Below, in pieces: positions 26,923 to 36,197 of a stretch of DNA of 64,000 bases. Origin of the DNA: an uncultured Tateyamaria sp. (GTDB lineage Bacteria; Pseudomonadota; Alphaproteobacteria; Rhodobacterales; Rhodobacteraceae); assembly GCF_947503415.1 (NCBI RefSeq), contig NZ_CANNDS010000004.1, forward strand, positions 1 to 64,000, read 5' to 3'. The notes beneath the pieces were generated by a model, which saw only the letters and a program-made list of their open reading frames with translations, was not told where the DNA came from and did no database searches. The position numbers were made by a program, and so were the translations under genes. The first letter of the stretch is position 1. Every line of letters starts with the position of its first letter.

Positions 26923-28110
26923 ATGTCCGAGAAGTGGAATGCCCGCACCCGTGCCGTCCATGGAGGTGTGCGCCGCAGCCAATATGGTGAAGTCAGCGAA
27001 GCCATCTTTCTGACCCAAGGCTTTGTCTATGACAGCGCCGAGGCCGCCGCCCAGCGGTTCGAGAAGGCGGGCGAGGATGAGTTCATCTATGCCCGCTATG
27101 GCAACCCCACGGTGCGGATGTTCGAAGAACGCATGGCGATGCTGGAAGGGGCCGAGGATGCGTTTGCCACCGCATCCGGCATGGCGGCGGTGTCGGGCGC
27201 TTTGACGGCGATGCTGAAGGCGGGCGACCGGGTTGTGTCGGCCCGCGCGCTGTTCGGCTCGTGCCTGTATGTTCTGGAAGAGGTGCTGACCCGCTACGGG
27301 GTCGAGGTCGAATTTGTCGACGGCACCGATCTGGCAGCATGGGAGCGAGCGATCACACCGGGCACGAAGGCGGTTTTCTTTGAAAGCATCTCGAACCCGA
27401 CGTTGGAAGTGGTGGACATTGCGGGCGTTTCCAAACTGGCCCATGCGGTGGGGGCGACCGTGCTTGTGGACAATGTCTTTGCCACGCCGGTCTTTTCCAA
27501 TGCCATCGCGGAAGGGGCTGACGTTGTCATCTATTCCACGACCAAACATGTGGACGGGCAGGGGCGCACGCTGGGCGGTGTGATCATGGGCACCGAAGCG
27601 TTCATTCGCAAAACGGTTGAGCCCTACATGAAGCACACAGGCGGCTCCATGTCGCCCTTCACGGCGTGGGTGATGCTGAAGGGCTTGGAAACACTGGAAT
27701 TGCGGGTCCGGGCGCAGGCGGCCTCGGCCCTTCAGCTGGCACAGGCGTTGCAGGGGCACGACGCGTTGGCACGGGTGATCTATCCCGGACACACCAGCCA
27801 CGCGCAGCACGATCTGATCACGCGCCAGATGGGCGGCAACGGGGGCACGGTGTTGTCGCTTGACCTCAAAGGCGGGCAAGAGGCGGCGTTCAAGTTCCTC
27901 AATGCGCTGACGATCCCGGTGATCTCGAACAATCTGGGGGATGCCAAGTCGATCCTGACGCATCCGGCCACAACGACGCACCAGCGTTTGCCGCAGGAGC
28001 AGAAGGATATCCTTGGGATCACACCGGGCCTCGTGCGCATGTCGGTGGGGATCGAGCATGGCGACGATCTGGTGGATGACATCCTGCAAGCGCTGAAAAA
28101 AGCACAATAA
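26923..28110 (+). CDS. metZ: O-succinylhomoserine sulfhydrylase
   Basis: PLP enzyme making homocysteine from O-succinylhomoserine and sulfide in methionine synthesis. The 395 residues show the Cys/Met-metabolism fold: RYGNPTVRMFEERMAMLEG, ATASGMAAVSGAL, FFESISNPTLEVVDI, and Lys208 in YSTTKHVDGQGR as the PLP lysine. The HVDGQGR form favours MetZ over MetB or MetY. ATG 26923 has GGAG seven bases upstream. It is under a SAM-II riboswitch, consistent with methionine feedback, and ends at a GAAA-loop terminator. Confidence 0.94.
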   Translation: MSEKWNARTRAVHGGVRRSQYGEVSEAIFLTQGFVYDSAEAAAQRFEKAGEDEFIYARYGNPTVRMFEERMAMLEGAEDAFATASGMAAVSGALTAMLKAGDRVVSARALFGSCLYVLEEVLTRYGVEVEFVDGTDLAAWERAITPGTKAVFFESISNPTLEVVDIAGVSKLAHAVGATVLVDNVFATPVFSNAIAEGADVVIYSTTKHVDGQGRTLGGVIMGTEAFIRKTVEPYMKHTGGSMSPFTAWVMLKGLETLELRVRAQAASALQLAQALQGHDALARVIYPGHTSHAQHDLITRQMGGNGGTVLSLDLKGGQEAAFKFLNALTIPVISNNLGDAKSILTHPATTTHQRLPQEQKDILGITPGLVRMSVGIEHGDDLVDDILQALKKAQ

Positions 28111-28123
28111 TGCAAGATTTTGG

Positions 28124-28147
28124 CGGGCTGCCGAAAGGCGCCCGTTT
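28124..28147 (+). terminator. Terminator of metZ
   Basis: CGGGC (28124-28128), bulged T, GCC-GAAA-GGC (28130-28139), GCCCG (28140-28144) and TTT: a GC stem capped by a GAAA tetraloop 14 bases after the metZ stop. Confidence 0.6.
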
Positions 28148-28262
28148 CCCGATCTATTTATCATCCATGTTGCAGGGTCACACGTAACTGTTAGCAATAT
28201 TGGAAATGTGTGCGGGGTGGCTTACCTACCTTGGACACGCAGATAGAAAGGGGGGCTACTTT

Positions 28263-29366
28263 ATGAACATTCATACGCCCGACATCACCGCAATACCCGA
28301 ACGTGACGAAGCCGAAGCAGCGCTGGACCTTCTCCGCCGCTGGGCCACAAACGCCACGACAACAGACATCATCGAACTTGACCCATCGGTCGCGCGGCTT
28401 GTGCCGGGCAGCGATGGGGTCGAGTACCCGGCCTTTTCCCGCGACTACCCGGAAGGGTTCACCGTGGATGCCGGATACAAGGACACGCTGCCGGACCTGC
28501 AGAACGGGCCCTCCAGCCTGATCCGTGGGGCAAAAACGCGCATCCAGCATGTGGGCATCTCGAACTTCCGTCTGCCCTTGCGGATTGAAAGCCGCGATGG
28601 TGCCCCCCTGACGCTGGAAACATCCGTGACCGGCACCGTCAGCCTTGAGGCGGACAAGAAGGGCATCAACATGTCCCGCATTATGCGGTCCTTCTACAAG
28701 CATGCCGAACGGACGTTCTCCTTTGGCGTGATTGAGGCCGCACTCGACGATTACATGTCCGATCTGGAAAGCTTCGACGCCCGCATTCAAATGCGGTTCT
28801 CCATGCCCGTGCGCGTGGACAGCCTGCGCTCGGGGCTGTCGGGCTACCAATACTACGACATCGCGCTGGAACTGGTCGAACAGGCGGGTGTGCGCAAGCG
28901 CATCGTGCATCTGGACTATGTCTATTCCTCGACCTGCCCCTGTTCGCTGGAACTGAGCGAGCATGCGCGTGCCACCCGTGGACAATTGGCGACACCGCAT
29001 TCGCAACGCTCGGTCGCGCGGGTGTCCGTGGCGCTTGAGGATGACGCGGACACGCTGTGGTTTGAGGACCTGATTGACGCCTGCCGCAGCGCCGTGCCAA
29101 CCGAAACGCAAGTGATGGTGAAACGCGAGGACGAACAGGCCTTTGCTGAATTGAACGCGGCTAACCCGATCTTTGTCGAGGATGCGGCGCGCCTGTTCAG
29201 TGAACAACTGCTGGCGGACGTGCGTATCGGTGATTTCCGCGTGGTGGCCAGCCATCAGGAAAGCCTCCACAGCCACGACGCTGTGTCAGTCCTGACCGAA
29301 GGTGACACCTTTGCCACGGACAGCATCGACCCCCGCATGTTCCAGACGCTGTTTCACACAGGCTGA
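28263..29366 (+). CDS. folE2: GTP cyclohydrolase FolE2 (type IB)
   Basis: Converts GTP to dihydroneopterin triphosphate, the first folate step, using the metal-flexible type IB fold. The 367-residue protein includes TRIQHVGISNFRLPLRIE, the dual-Cys segment SSTCPCSLELSEHA (Cys225/227) and PHSQRS, all family hallmarks. ATG 28263 lies after GGGGGGCTACTTT; longer frames add nothing conserved. FolE2 is often zinc-repressed, but I see no clear Zur box in 28111-28262. The next folate genes, folB and folP, are at 44-46 kb. Confidence 0.95.
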   Translation: MNIHTPDITAIPERDEAEAALDLLRRWATNATTTDIIELDPSVARLVPGSDGVEYPAFSRDYPEGFTVDAGYKDTLPDLQNGPSSLIRGAKTRIQHVGISNFRLPLRIESRDGAPLTLETSVTGTVSLEADKKGINMSRIMRSFYKHAERTFSFGVIEAALDDYMSDLESFDARIQMRFSMPVRVDSLRSGLSGYQYYDIALELVEQAGVRKRIVHLDYVYSSTCPCSLELSEHARATRGQLATPHSQRSVARVSVALEDDADTLWFEDLIDACRSAVPTETQVMVKREDEQAFAELNAANPIFVEDAARLFSEQLLADVRIGDFRVVASHQESLHSHDAVSVLTEGDTFATDSIDPRMFQTLFHTG

Positions 29367-29375
29367 TCTTGGGCC

Positions 29376-29399
29376 GGGCGGAGGACACCCCCGCCTTAC
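29376..29399. repeat. GTAAGGCGG palindrome (family A) after folE2
   Basis: GGGCGGAGG-ACA-CCCCCGCC followed by TTAC. On the minus strand it reads GTAAGGCGGGGGTGTCCTCCGCC, the same layout as the elements at 17627 and 17742. It lies ten bases after the folE2 stop. Confidence 0.7.
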
Positions 29400-29506
29400 A
29401 CTGGATGTAACTGCAAACCGGCCATGCAGTATCGGCATTGGTAGTTCCGCGCCTCAGCACTTAACTACATGTCAACGGGAGGACACTAGAATTACGAGGT
29501 AGTCCA

Positions 29507-29734
29507 ATGGCTTACGTTTCCCACCCCAATACATCCATGCTGAGCACCATTCTGGATCGCGTCACCGCGTTCTTTGCCGCCTTGGGTCATTCCGCAGCAA
29601 TGTCGGCGGCCGCCGAAAGCCGGTTCCGCCGGATCGAGGCCCTGCAAGCGAAGTCCGACGCAGAGCTGGCCGCCATGAACCTGCGCCGCGAAGACATCGC
29701 AGCCTACGTGTTCCGGGACCTGATGCACCTGTGA
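29507..29734 (+). CDS. DUF1127-type small protein
   Basis: A 75-residue protein whose C-terminal half (RFRRIEALQAKSDAELAAMN then LRREDIAAYVFRDLMHL) fits the DUF1127 pattern of an Arg-rich helix followed by SDAEL and a short terminal helix. In alphaproteobacteria such proteins affect phosphate, RNA or growth control, but no role is assigned here. GAGGT precedes ATG 29507. A terminator hairpin follows. A one-mismatch CtrA-like pair lies at 29461-29476. Confidence 0.75.
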   Translation: MAYVSHPNTSMLSTILDRVTAFFAALGHSAAMSAAAESRFRRIEALQAKSDAELAAMNLRREDIAAYVFRDLMHL

Positions 29735-29742
29735 ATTGACGC

Positions 29743-29763
29743 CGGCCCCGTATGGGGCCGTTT
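29743..29763 (+). terminator. Terminator after the DUF1127 gene
   Basis: Perfect 7-bp stem CGGCCCC / GGGGCCG (29743-29749 and 29754-29760), loop GTAT, then TTT, nine bases after the stop. Confidence 0.65.
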
Positions 29764-29832
29764 GCGTGTTGACCTCGCGGCGTGGTGCCACTTGCTTGAC
29801 ACCGCCCGCGCGGCCCGCCAACGCTGAGCGCG

Positions 29833-31281
29833 ATGATCGACCTGCGCCCTGTTGGATATGTGATTGGCCTTCTCGTGGCCGTGCTTGGTCTGGCCATGAT
29901 CCTGCCCATGCTGGTCGATCTGGCGGAGGGGCGGGGCCATTGGCCGGTCTTTGCGGAATGCGCCCTGATCACGGTTCTGACAGGCGGGATGATCGCCCTC
30001 AGCTGCCAGAACGGCGTCAAGGAAGGGCTGACAATCCAGCAGACGTTTCTTCTGACAACGGGCGTCTGGCTGGCGCTCCCGATCTTTGGCGCATTGCCCT
30101 TTGTGATCGGCGCCACGGAAGCCCGCTTTGTCGACGCGTTTTTCGAGGCGATGTCCGGGCTCACAACCACGGGGTCCACCGTTCTGTCGGGCCTCGATGC
30201 GTTGCCGAAGGGGCTCTTGCTTTGGCGGGGCATCCTGCAATGGCTGGGCGGCATCGGCATCATCGTTGTGGCGATGGTGTTCCTGCCCGAATTGCGCGTG
30301 GGCGGTATGCAGATCTTCCGCACCGAAGCCTTTGATACCTTTGGCAAAATCTTGCCCCGCGCGACCGAGATCGCAAGCCGCATCTCGGTGATCTACGTGG
30401 CCCTCACATTGATTTGCGCGCTGTCTTACATTTTGGCAGGTATGGGCGCGTTCGACGCCACGGTGCACGCGATGACGACAATCGCCACGGGCGGGTTCGC
30501 GAATTATGATGCGTCCTTTGCGGCTTACGGGGCGGCTCCGTCCTATGTGGCGACCCTGTTCATGATCCTTGCGGCGCTGCCGTTTGTGCGCTTCGTTCAA
30601 CTGAGCGCGGGGACAGCCCAGCCGCTGATTTACGACCGACAGATACACGTCTTCCTGATCACCGCGTTTACCATCGTACTTGTGATTGCGGGCTGGAACG
30701 TACGGCAGGAAACCGTCCTGAGCGAAGAGGTCATGCGCACCGCCTTGTTCAACTCCGTGTCGCTGATGACGGGCACAGGCTATGCCAACGCCGATTACGG
30801 CCAATGGGGCAGCTTTGCCGTGGCCGTGCTGTTCTTTACCGGTCTCATCGGAGGGTGCGCCGGCTCAACTGCCTGTTCGATCAAGGTGTTCCGCTACCAA
30901 TTGCTCTTTGCGTCGATCAAGGCGCAGTTGCAGAAAACCCGCAGCCCGCACGGCATCTTCACACCGCGGTATGCGGGCCGACCAGTGGGCGAGGACGTGC
31001 TGAATTCTGTCATGTCCTTTTTCATGTTCTTCGTGGTGACGTTGGGTGTGCTGTCGGTGGCGCTTGCGATGACCGGCCTCGACTTCGTGACGGCGCTGTC
31101 GGGCGCGGCCACGGCACTCGCGAATATTGGCCCGGGCTTTGGGTCCGAAATCGGACCAACGGGCAACTTTGCGGGCCTCAACGACACCGCCAAATGGCTG
31201 CTGGCAGCCGCCATGTTGATCGGACGGCTGGAGTTGATGGCCGTCTACGTGATCTTCACCATCCAGTTCTGGAGAGCCTGA
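29833..31281 (+). CDS. trkH: TrkH-family potassium uptake protein
   Basis: Membrane subunit of a Trk/Ktr potassium transporter. The 482-residue protein has about ten to twelve membrane segments with TrkH pore signatures: FFEAMSGLTTTGSTVL (first filter), MTTIATGGFANYD, SLMTGTGYANADYGQWG and ALANIGPGFG. GGCAGSTACSIKVFRYQ follows the third filter. The cytosolic TrkA partner is not in the window. Its TGA shares one base with the ATG of the ThDP enzyme, so they are co-translated although functionally unrelated. Confidence 0.93.
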   Translation: MIDLRPVGYVIGLLVAVLGLAMILPMLVDLAEGRGHWPVFAECALITVLTGGMIALSCQNGVKEGLTIQQTFLLTTGVWLALPIFGALPFVIGATEARFVDAFFEAMSGLTTTGSTVLSGLDALPKGLLLWRGILQWLGGIGIIVVAMVFLPELRVGGMQIFRTEAFDTFGKILPRATEIASRISVIYVALTLICALSYILAGMGAFDATVHAMTTIATGGFANYDASFAAYGAAPSYVATLFMILAALPFVRFVQLSAGTAQPLIYDRQIHVFLITAFTIVLVIAGWNVRQETVLSEEVMRTALFNSVSLMTGTGYANADYGQWGSFAVAVLFFTGLIGGCAGSTACSIKVFRYQLLFASIKAQLQKTRSPHGIFTPRYAGRPVGEDVLNSVMSFFMFFVVTLGVLSVALAMTGLDFVTALSGAATALANIGPGFGSEIGPTGNFAGLNDTAKWLLAAAMLIGRLELMAVYVIFTIQFWRA

Positions 31282-32867
31282 TGTCTCAAACACGCCCCCT
31301 TGGTGCGCAAATCTCGCACATGCTCAAGGACCGTGGGGTCGACGTGATCTTTGGCATTCCGGGCGTGCACAATCAGGAAATGTACCGCGGCATCGAAGAG
31401 GCGGGGATCACCCATGTCTTGGCCCGGCATGAACAAGGCGCGGGCTTCATGGCCGATGGCTATGCGCGGGCAACAGGCAAACCGGGTGTGGCCTATGTGA
31501 TCACCGGGCCGGGGCTGTGCAACATCATGACACCGATGGGACAGGCCTATTCGGATTCGGTGCCGATGCTGGTGATTTCGAGTTGCCTTGATGAGACGGC
31601 GGCGACCAAGGGGCAACTGCACCAGATGAAGGACCAGCGTGCGGCGGCCGAGACCGTGTGCGACTGGTCGGAGGAAGCGCGGACGGCGGAGGCCGCCTAT
31701 GCGCTCATTGATCGGGCATTGATGGAGTTCGAAGCAAAGCGTCCACGCCCGAAGCACATTCAGGTTCCGATCGGAGTGCTGCAGGCCACCGCCCCTGAAT
31801 ATGCTTCGGAAGCTGAGACAGAGCCATATCGCACCAAGGGCGACGCAGCAGCCGAAGTCGTCATGGCGCATCTTCAGGACGCGCAATCGCCCCTGTTTGT
31901 CTTCGGTGGTGGGGTCCAGACGGGCCTTGCACCTGCTGTCGCGGAAGCTGCCGGTGCGGCCACATTCACGACCTTTGCTGCGCGCGGTCTGATGGTGGGA
32001 CACTCGCTGAATTTCGGAGCATCTCTTGCCAGACCCAGCAGCGCCGAGGTCCTCGCTCAGGCGGATGTGGTCATCGCCATTGGCACGGAATTGGCCGAGG
32101 TGGACCTATGGCGGAAAGACTTGGGCCACAACGGAACACTCATTCGGATAGATATCGATCCAGTTGTGCTCAGCGACAATCAGCGAGCCGATATCTGCAT
32201 TCAGGCGCGCGCTGATGATGTGCTCACCAGTCTTGTGGACATGCTCGAAGGGCATACGCCAAAGACTCGGTGGAATGCGAAGGATATAGCCGCGCAACGC
32301 GCTTATTGGCGTGCCGAAGTTGACGCGGAACGCCCCGGCCTTATCCCGGTCTGCGACTCCCTGCGCGACGCCGTTCCAACCGACACCATGATCTATTCCG
32401 ACATGACCCAACTCGCCTATACGGCCAAGGAAGTCTGGGACATGGACGGCCCTGGCCACTGGCACCACCCCACCGGCTTCGGCACGCTGGGCTACGCCAC
32501 CCCGGCCGCCATCGGCGGTGCCGTTGCACGCAAGGGCAAACCCACGATGGCCATCATCGGCGACTACGGCTTCCATTACACGATGCAGGAACTGGGCGTG
32601 GCGGTCGAACTGAGCCTGCCGATCCCGATCATCCTGTGGGACAACGGCAAGCTGGGCGAGATCGAAGACAGCATGATCCGCGCCCAGATCGCCCCAAATG
32701 CGGTCATCGCCCACAACCCCGACTTCTGCAAATTGGCCGAAGCTTTTGGGGCCTATGCCGCCGCGCCCAAATCACTGACAGAAATGCAGGAAGCCGTCCG
32801 CGCGGCATTCAACGCAGACGGCCCAACCTTGATCTACCTCACGCCAGACATCTCAACACCAGACTGA
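31281..32867 (+). CDS. ThDP-dependent decarboxylase, 5-guanidino-2-oxopentanoate decarboxylase-like
   Basis: A 528-residue protein with the three domains of the acetolactate synthase/decarboxylase family. The N-terminal domain has the catalytic Glu in LARHEQGAGFMADGYARATG (about residue 51), the central domain binds cofactor (FVFGGGVQTG), and the C-terminal ThDP motif reads GDYGFHYTMQELGVAVE...WDN. The best family match I recognise is 5-guanidino-2-oxopentanoate decarboxylase (AruI, arginine transaminase pathway); another 2-oxo-acid decarboxylase is possible. The GDYG spelling in place of the common GDGG or GDGA is noted. The start at 31281 overlaps the trkH stop; a longer frame from 30804 lies inside trkH and is rejected. 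Confidence 0.8.
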   Translation: MSQTRPLGAQISHMLKDRGVDVIFGIPGVHNQEMYRGIEEAGITHVLARHEQGAGFMADGYARATGKPGVAYVITGPGLCNIMTPMGQAYSDSVPMLVISSCLDETAATKGQLHQMKDQRAAAETVCDWSEEARTAEAAYALIDRALMEFEAKRPRPKHIQVPIGVLQATAPEYASEAETEPYRTKGDAAAEVVMAHLQDAQSPLFVFGGGVQTGLAPAVAEAAGAATFTTFAARGLMVGHSLNFGASLARPSSAEVLAQADVVIAIGTELAEVDLWRKDLGHNGTLIRIDIDPVVLSDNQRADICIQARADDVLTSLVDMLEGHTPKTRWNAKDIAAQRAYWRAEVDAERPGLIPVCDSLRDAVPTDTMIYSDMTQLAYTAKEVWDMDGPGHWHHPTGFGTLGYATPAAIGGAVARKGKPTMAIIGDYGFHYTMQELGVAVELSLPIPIILWDNGKLGEIEDSMIRAQIAPNAVIAHNPDFCKLAEAFGAYAAAPKSLTEMQEAVRAAFNADGPTLIYLTPDISTPD

Positions 32868-32952
32868 TCTTTCTTCCGGCTGAAAATATCCCGGGGTTTG
32901 GGGCAGCGCCCCAATCACCAAAAAATCGCGTCGCCGCAAGGCGTCCTTTGGA

Positions 32953-33225
32953 TCACATCTTCGATCCTTCAGCGCGATAGACCCCACCCCAGGTCTTGCC
33001 TGCAATGTAAGCTGGGCAGCCCTTCTTGCGGGTGTTCACGATCAGGAACCACATCGTTTCACCCGGACGGCCCGCGCGGCTGTATTCGCATCCCAAAGGA
33101 TGGGTCCACCACTGGCCCTGATACGAGGCTGATGGTTTGACCACGGCGGTGCTGGCCGTTGCCTCCACAGCTGGCACAACAACAAATGCTGCCGCAACAG
33201 CGGTCTTGATAATGAATTTGAACAT
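32953..33225 (-). CDS. Small exported protein of unknown function
   Basis: A 90-residue protein with a signal peptide (FKFIIKTAVAAAFVVVPAVEA) and a short mature part containing two Cys (HPLGCEYSRAG and KKGCPAYIAG) that could form a disulfide, plus three Trp. I do not recognise the family. Upstream (33272-33298) are two GTTAAC direct repeats 20 bases apart that may be regulatory. The 85 bases between the ThDP gene and this stop hold only a GGGGC-AGC-GCCCC hairpin (about 32900-32912) and no gene. Confidence 0.65.
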   Translation of the reverse strand: MFKFIIKTAVAAAFVVVPAVEATASTAVVKPSASYQGQWWTHPLGCEYSRAGRPGETMWFLIVNTRKKGCPAYIAGKTWGGVYRAEGSKM

Positions 33226-33271
33226 ATCTCACTCCGATCACTGACAAGGGTTCAGCGCTCCCACGCCTTGT

Positions 33272-33298
33272 CGTTAACGTGCACCTTTCGCCGTTAAC
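33272..33298. promoter_or_regulatory. Direct repeat CGTTAAC, 20 bases apart
   Basis: CGTTAAC at 33272-33278 and again at 33292-33298, two helical turns apart, upstream of the small exported protein. GTTAAC resembles a CtrA half-site, but the spacing is not that of the CtrA consensus. The binding protein is unknown. Confidence 0.35.
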
Positions 33299-33348
33299 AC
33301 TTGGCTAATAGGGCATCTCGAAGTGTGTTGAATTTAAACGAAAACCAA

Positions 33349-35079
33349 TCAGTCCCAGCAGCTGACCAGAACAGTCATGCCGGTGGCCGCCGACGACAAA
33401 TCAAAGGGATCGATGGGCGTCGCGCTGTTGGTGGCGGCAGCAGCCATGCCGGCCTGTGCCAACACCTCCTGCAGCACCTCGCGATCAAGGGCAAAGCGTA
33501 CACCGTCCGGCAAGGCGCGGCCGGTCCGATCCTCAGGCAGCAACATGCCCAGAACACCGCCACCGGCATCCAGAACCGGACCACCGGCATCACCGGGCAG
33601 CGTGTTCATCGCCAATCGAGCGAGATCCGTCTCGCCGTTCAGGCCGCGCACATCGCTCAGCGTTCCGAAGGTCATGGAGGGCGCATCCAGCACCCCTTCA
33701 AAGCTGAACCCGGCAGCGGCCACCTCGGATTGCAGGCGCGGTTGTGCATCGGCAAAGCGGGCAACGGCCAGTGGGGCGAGTGCCGATGTCGGCTTCAGAA
33801 CGGCCACGCCGCGCGCCTCATCCAGCACCGAAACCTCGGCCTCCGTCTCGCTGTCGAGCGTGACACGGGTACAGCTGTTCACCGCTTCGGTGGTGGTCAG
33901 GACCGTGCCCCGGCTGTCCACAAAGAACCCGGACCGCGACAGACGCGGCTTGCGCACTTCAAGCCCTGCGACAAGGTCAATCGCCTGCTCTTGCGTGCCC
34001 GCACTCTCGGGGATCACACTGGATGTGCGGACAAAGCTCTTTTCCATTTCGTCCATCAACCGCGTGCGGCGGTCTTCGTCGCCTGCTGGCCAGACCACGG
34101 TAAAGCCCTTGATCTGCCCATCTTCCAGCGCAACCCGTGTCTCGGACACGCGGCTGGAATCCTCACCCACCAGAACGAAAGAGCTGTTCTTGCGTTCACG
34201 CGGCCCGTCCAGGGGCACAATGTCGAGCGTTTGCATGATGTCATAAAGGCCGAACAGAGTGGTCTGGTCCCCGGCCTGGCTGATCAGAAGAACGGTCGCG
34301 TCGATCTCTCCGGTCGCAGTGTAATGGGCAAAGGGGTATTCGTACTTTTCGAAGGCCACAACACCTGTGGGCATCTGGATTTCGATGCCTGCCGTCTCAT
34401 CGCGCACCAGCTCAAGGCCCAACCCATCCAGCACCGCGTTATAGTCCTTCAGCAGGACCGCGCGCTGTTGCGTCGTCAGAATACCTGTCGTCTCAAAGCC
34501 CTTGCCATCCTGCCACTGCGCCATGGCATTGCGTGTGCCACGGCCAAACGCGCCATCAATGCCGCCCTGATAGGTGCCAGCCCATTGCAAGGCGATCTGC
34601 AACTGTTCGCGTTCGGCACGGGTCAACTGGCGCTCGCTGCGCTGTGCTTGTGCAGGGGTTTCATCGGCCGGGGCAGGGGCCTCGACCACCGGGGTCGGGG
34701 CCTGTGGTGTTGCCTCGACCGGAGCCTCGACCACACCGCGGTTCAAGACATTCGCCCCTATGGGCCAGAACTGCTGACGAAATGCGGAACTCAGCGCGAT
34801 GTAACTGTCGCGCGGGATCACGCCTTCGGAGCGGTAGACACGAAGCACCTGTTCCGCATCGGACCGGGCATAGGGACCAAGGGCAACGCCATACCAGCCT
34901 CCACCCAAAGAGAACCCGTTCACATCGGGCAGGTCAGACGCGTATTCGCGGGCGCGTTCCGTGGCGGCGTTCAAGCTGGGTTGAGCCTCGATCTGGATCC
35001 AAACCGGCCCCTCTTGCGCGGCGCCCATACAGACCGTCGCAACCAGCATAACCCACGCCAGCACAATACGCTTACACAT
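33349..35079 (-). CDS. Exported SPOR / peptidoglycan-binding / inactive trypsin-like protein
   Basis: A 576-residue exported protein. It has a signal peptide (IVLAWVMLVATVCMGAA), a SPOR-like domain (about 24-100, WIQIEAQPSLNAATERAREYA), a Pro/Ala/Glu linker, and a peptidoglycan-binding-like segment (about 150-215, YQGGIDGAFGRGTRNAMAQW). A long middle region and a C-terminal trypsin-like fold (about 375-545) follow. The protease triad appears lost: the serine motif reads PGDAGGPVLD (Ala498 in place of Ser), the His motif reads TTTEAVNSC and the Asp region reads EARGVAVLK. It probably acts as a cell-wall-associated binding protein, not an enzyme. Confidence 0.78.
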   Translation of the reverse strand: MCKRIVLAWVMLVATVCMGAAQEGPVWIQIEAQPSLNAATERAREYASDLPDVNGFSLGGGWYGVALGPYARSDAEQVLRVYRSEGVIPRDSYIALSSAFRQQFWPIGANVLNRGVVEAPVEATPQAPTPVVEAPAPADETPAQAQRSERQLTRAEREQLQIALQWAGTYQGGIDGAFGRGTRNAMAQWQDGKGFETTGILTTQQRAVLLKDYNAVLDGLGLELVRDETAGIEIQMPTGVVAFEKYEYPFAHYTATGEIDATVLLISQAGDQTTLFGLYDIMQTLDIVPLDGPRERKNSSFVLVGEDSSRVSETRVALEDGQIKGFTVVWPAGDEDRRTRLMDEMEKSFVRTSSVIPESAGTQEQAIDLVAGLEVRKPRLSRSGFFVDSRGTVLTTTEAVNSCTRVTLDSETEAEVSVLDEARGVAVLKPTSALAPLAVARFADAQPRLQSEVAAAGFSFEGVLDAPSMTFGTLSDVRGLNGETDLARLAMNTLPGDAGGPVLDAGGGVLGMLLPEDRTGRALPDGVRFALDREVLQEVLAQAGMAAAATNSATPIDPFDLSSAATGMTVLVSCWD

Positions 35080-35243
35080 CCGCCCATATCCCCTTGGTTG
35101 GTCTTGGTGCCATACTTATCCTGCGGCGCAGAATAAGCAGGAATCCGCCGCAAAGGAAATGGTGGAATACCCGCAAAAAAGCCATCCCACGCGCAATTGA
35201 CCATTTCGGGGGCGGGCCGTAGGTAAGGCACGCAATTCCAACG

Positions 35244-36197
35244 ATGGCAGCCCCGATGTCCGATACCGTTTCCACGCCACGATCCTTTCAGGAAATCATA
35301 CTGCGTCTGCAAAGCTACTGGGCGGGGAAGGGCTGTGCCGTTCTGCAGCCCTACGACATGGAAGTCGGGGCAGGGACGTTCCACCCGGCCACCACGCTGC
35401 GGTCGCTTGGCACCCAGCCATGGGCGGCGGCCTATGTGCAGCCGTCGCGCCGCCCGACGGACGGGCGCTATGGCGAGAACCCCAACCGGCTCCAGCACTA
35501 CTACCAGTATCAGGTGCTAATCAAACCCAGCCCGCCCGACCTGCAGGACCTCTACCTCGGCTCGCTCCGCGCCATTGGCATCGACATGGACCTGCACGAT
35601 ATCCGTTTTGTCGAAGACGACTGGGAAAGCCCGACACTCGGCGCTTGGGGCCTTGGCTGGGAGGTGTGGTGCGACGGCATGGAAGTGTCGCAATTCACCT
35701 ATTTCCAGCAGGTGGGCGGCCATGATTGCCACCCCGTTTCGGGTGAATTGACCTACGGGCTTGAACGCCTCGCCATGTATATTCTCGGCGTCGATCACGT
35801 CATGGACATGCCGTTCAACGACCCAAACACCGCGATCCCGCTCAGCTACGGCGACATCTTCAAACAGACGGAAGAGGAATACGCCCGCTGGAACTTCGAT
35901 GTGGCCAACACCGAGGTCCTGTTGCGTCACTTCGAAGAGGCGGAAGCCGAGTGCGAAAAGATCCTGAACCAAGCACACGACGACCCCAAGACCGGCAAAC
36001 GTATCATCATGGCGCACCCCGCTTATGATCAGTGCATTAAGGCGTCCCACATCTTCAACCTGCTGGATGCGCGCGGCGTGATCTCTGTCACCGAACGGCA
36101 GGCCTATATCGGCCGCGTCCGCGCACTGGCAAGACAATGCGCCGATGCGTTTGTGCAAACCCGCGCTGGCGGCTGGCAACCCGAGGACGCGGCGTGA
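35244..36197 (+). CDS. glyQ: Glycyl-tRNA synthetase alpha subunit
   Basis: Catalytic subunit of the bacterial alpha2-beta2 GlyRS. The 317 residues include [57 protein letters not shown] and [20 protein letters not shown], all near-invariant. ATG 35244 or ATG 35256 ([11 protein letters not shown]) could start it. It is separated from glyS by three other genes. Its TGA overlaps the GTG start of the VOC gene (GTGA). Confidence 0.97.
   Translation: MAAPMSDTVSTPRSFQEIILRLQSYWAGKGCAVLQPYDMEVGAGTFHPATTLRSLGTQPWAAAYVQPSRRPTDGRYGENPNRLQHYYQYQVLIKPSPPDLQDLYLGSLRAIGIDMDLHDIRFVEDDWESPTLGAWGLGWEVWCDGMEVSQFTYFQQVGGHDCHPVSGELTYGLERLAMYILGVDHVMDMPFNDPNTAIPLSYGDIFKQTEEEYARWNFDVANTEVLLRHFEEAEAECEKILNQAHDDPKTGKRIIMAHPAYDQCIKASHIFNLLDARGVISVTERQAYIGRVRALARQCADAFVQTRAGGWQPEDAA

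Noticed and set aside
29461-29476. TTAA-N7-TCAAC before the DUF1127 gene as a CtrA box
   Set aside because: Mismatch in the second half-site and no independent support.
30804-31280. N-terminal extension of the ThDP enzyme into trkH
   Set aside because: The extension reads an alternative frame of the trkH coding region; the family N-terminus starts at 31281.
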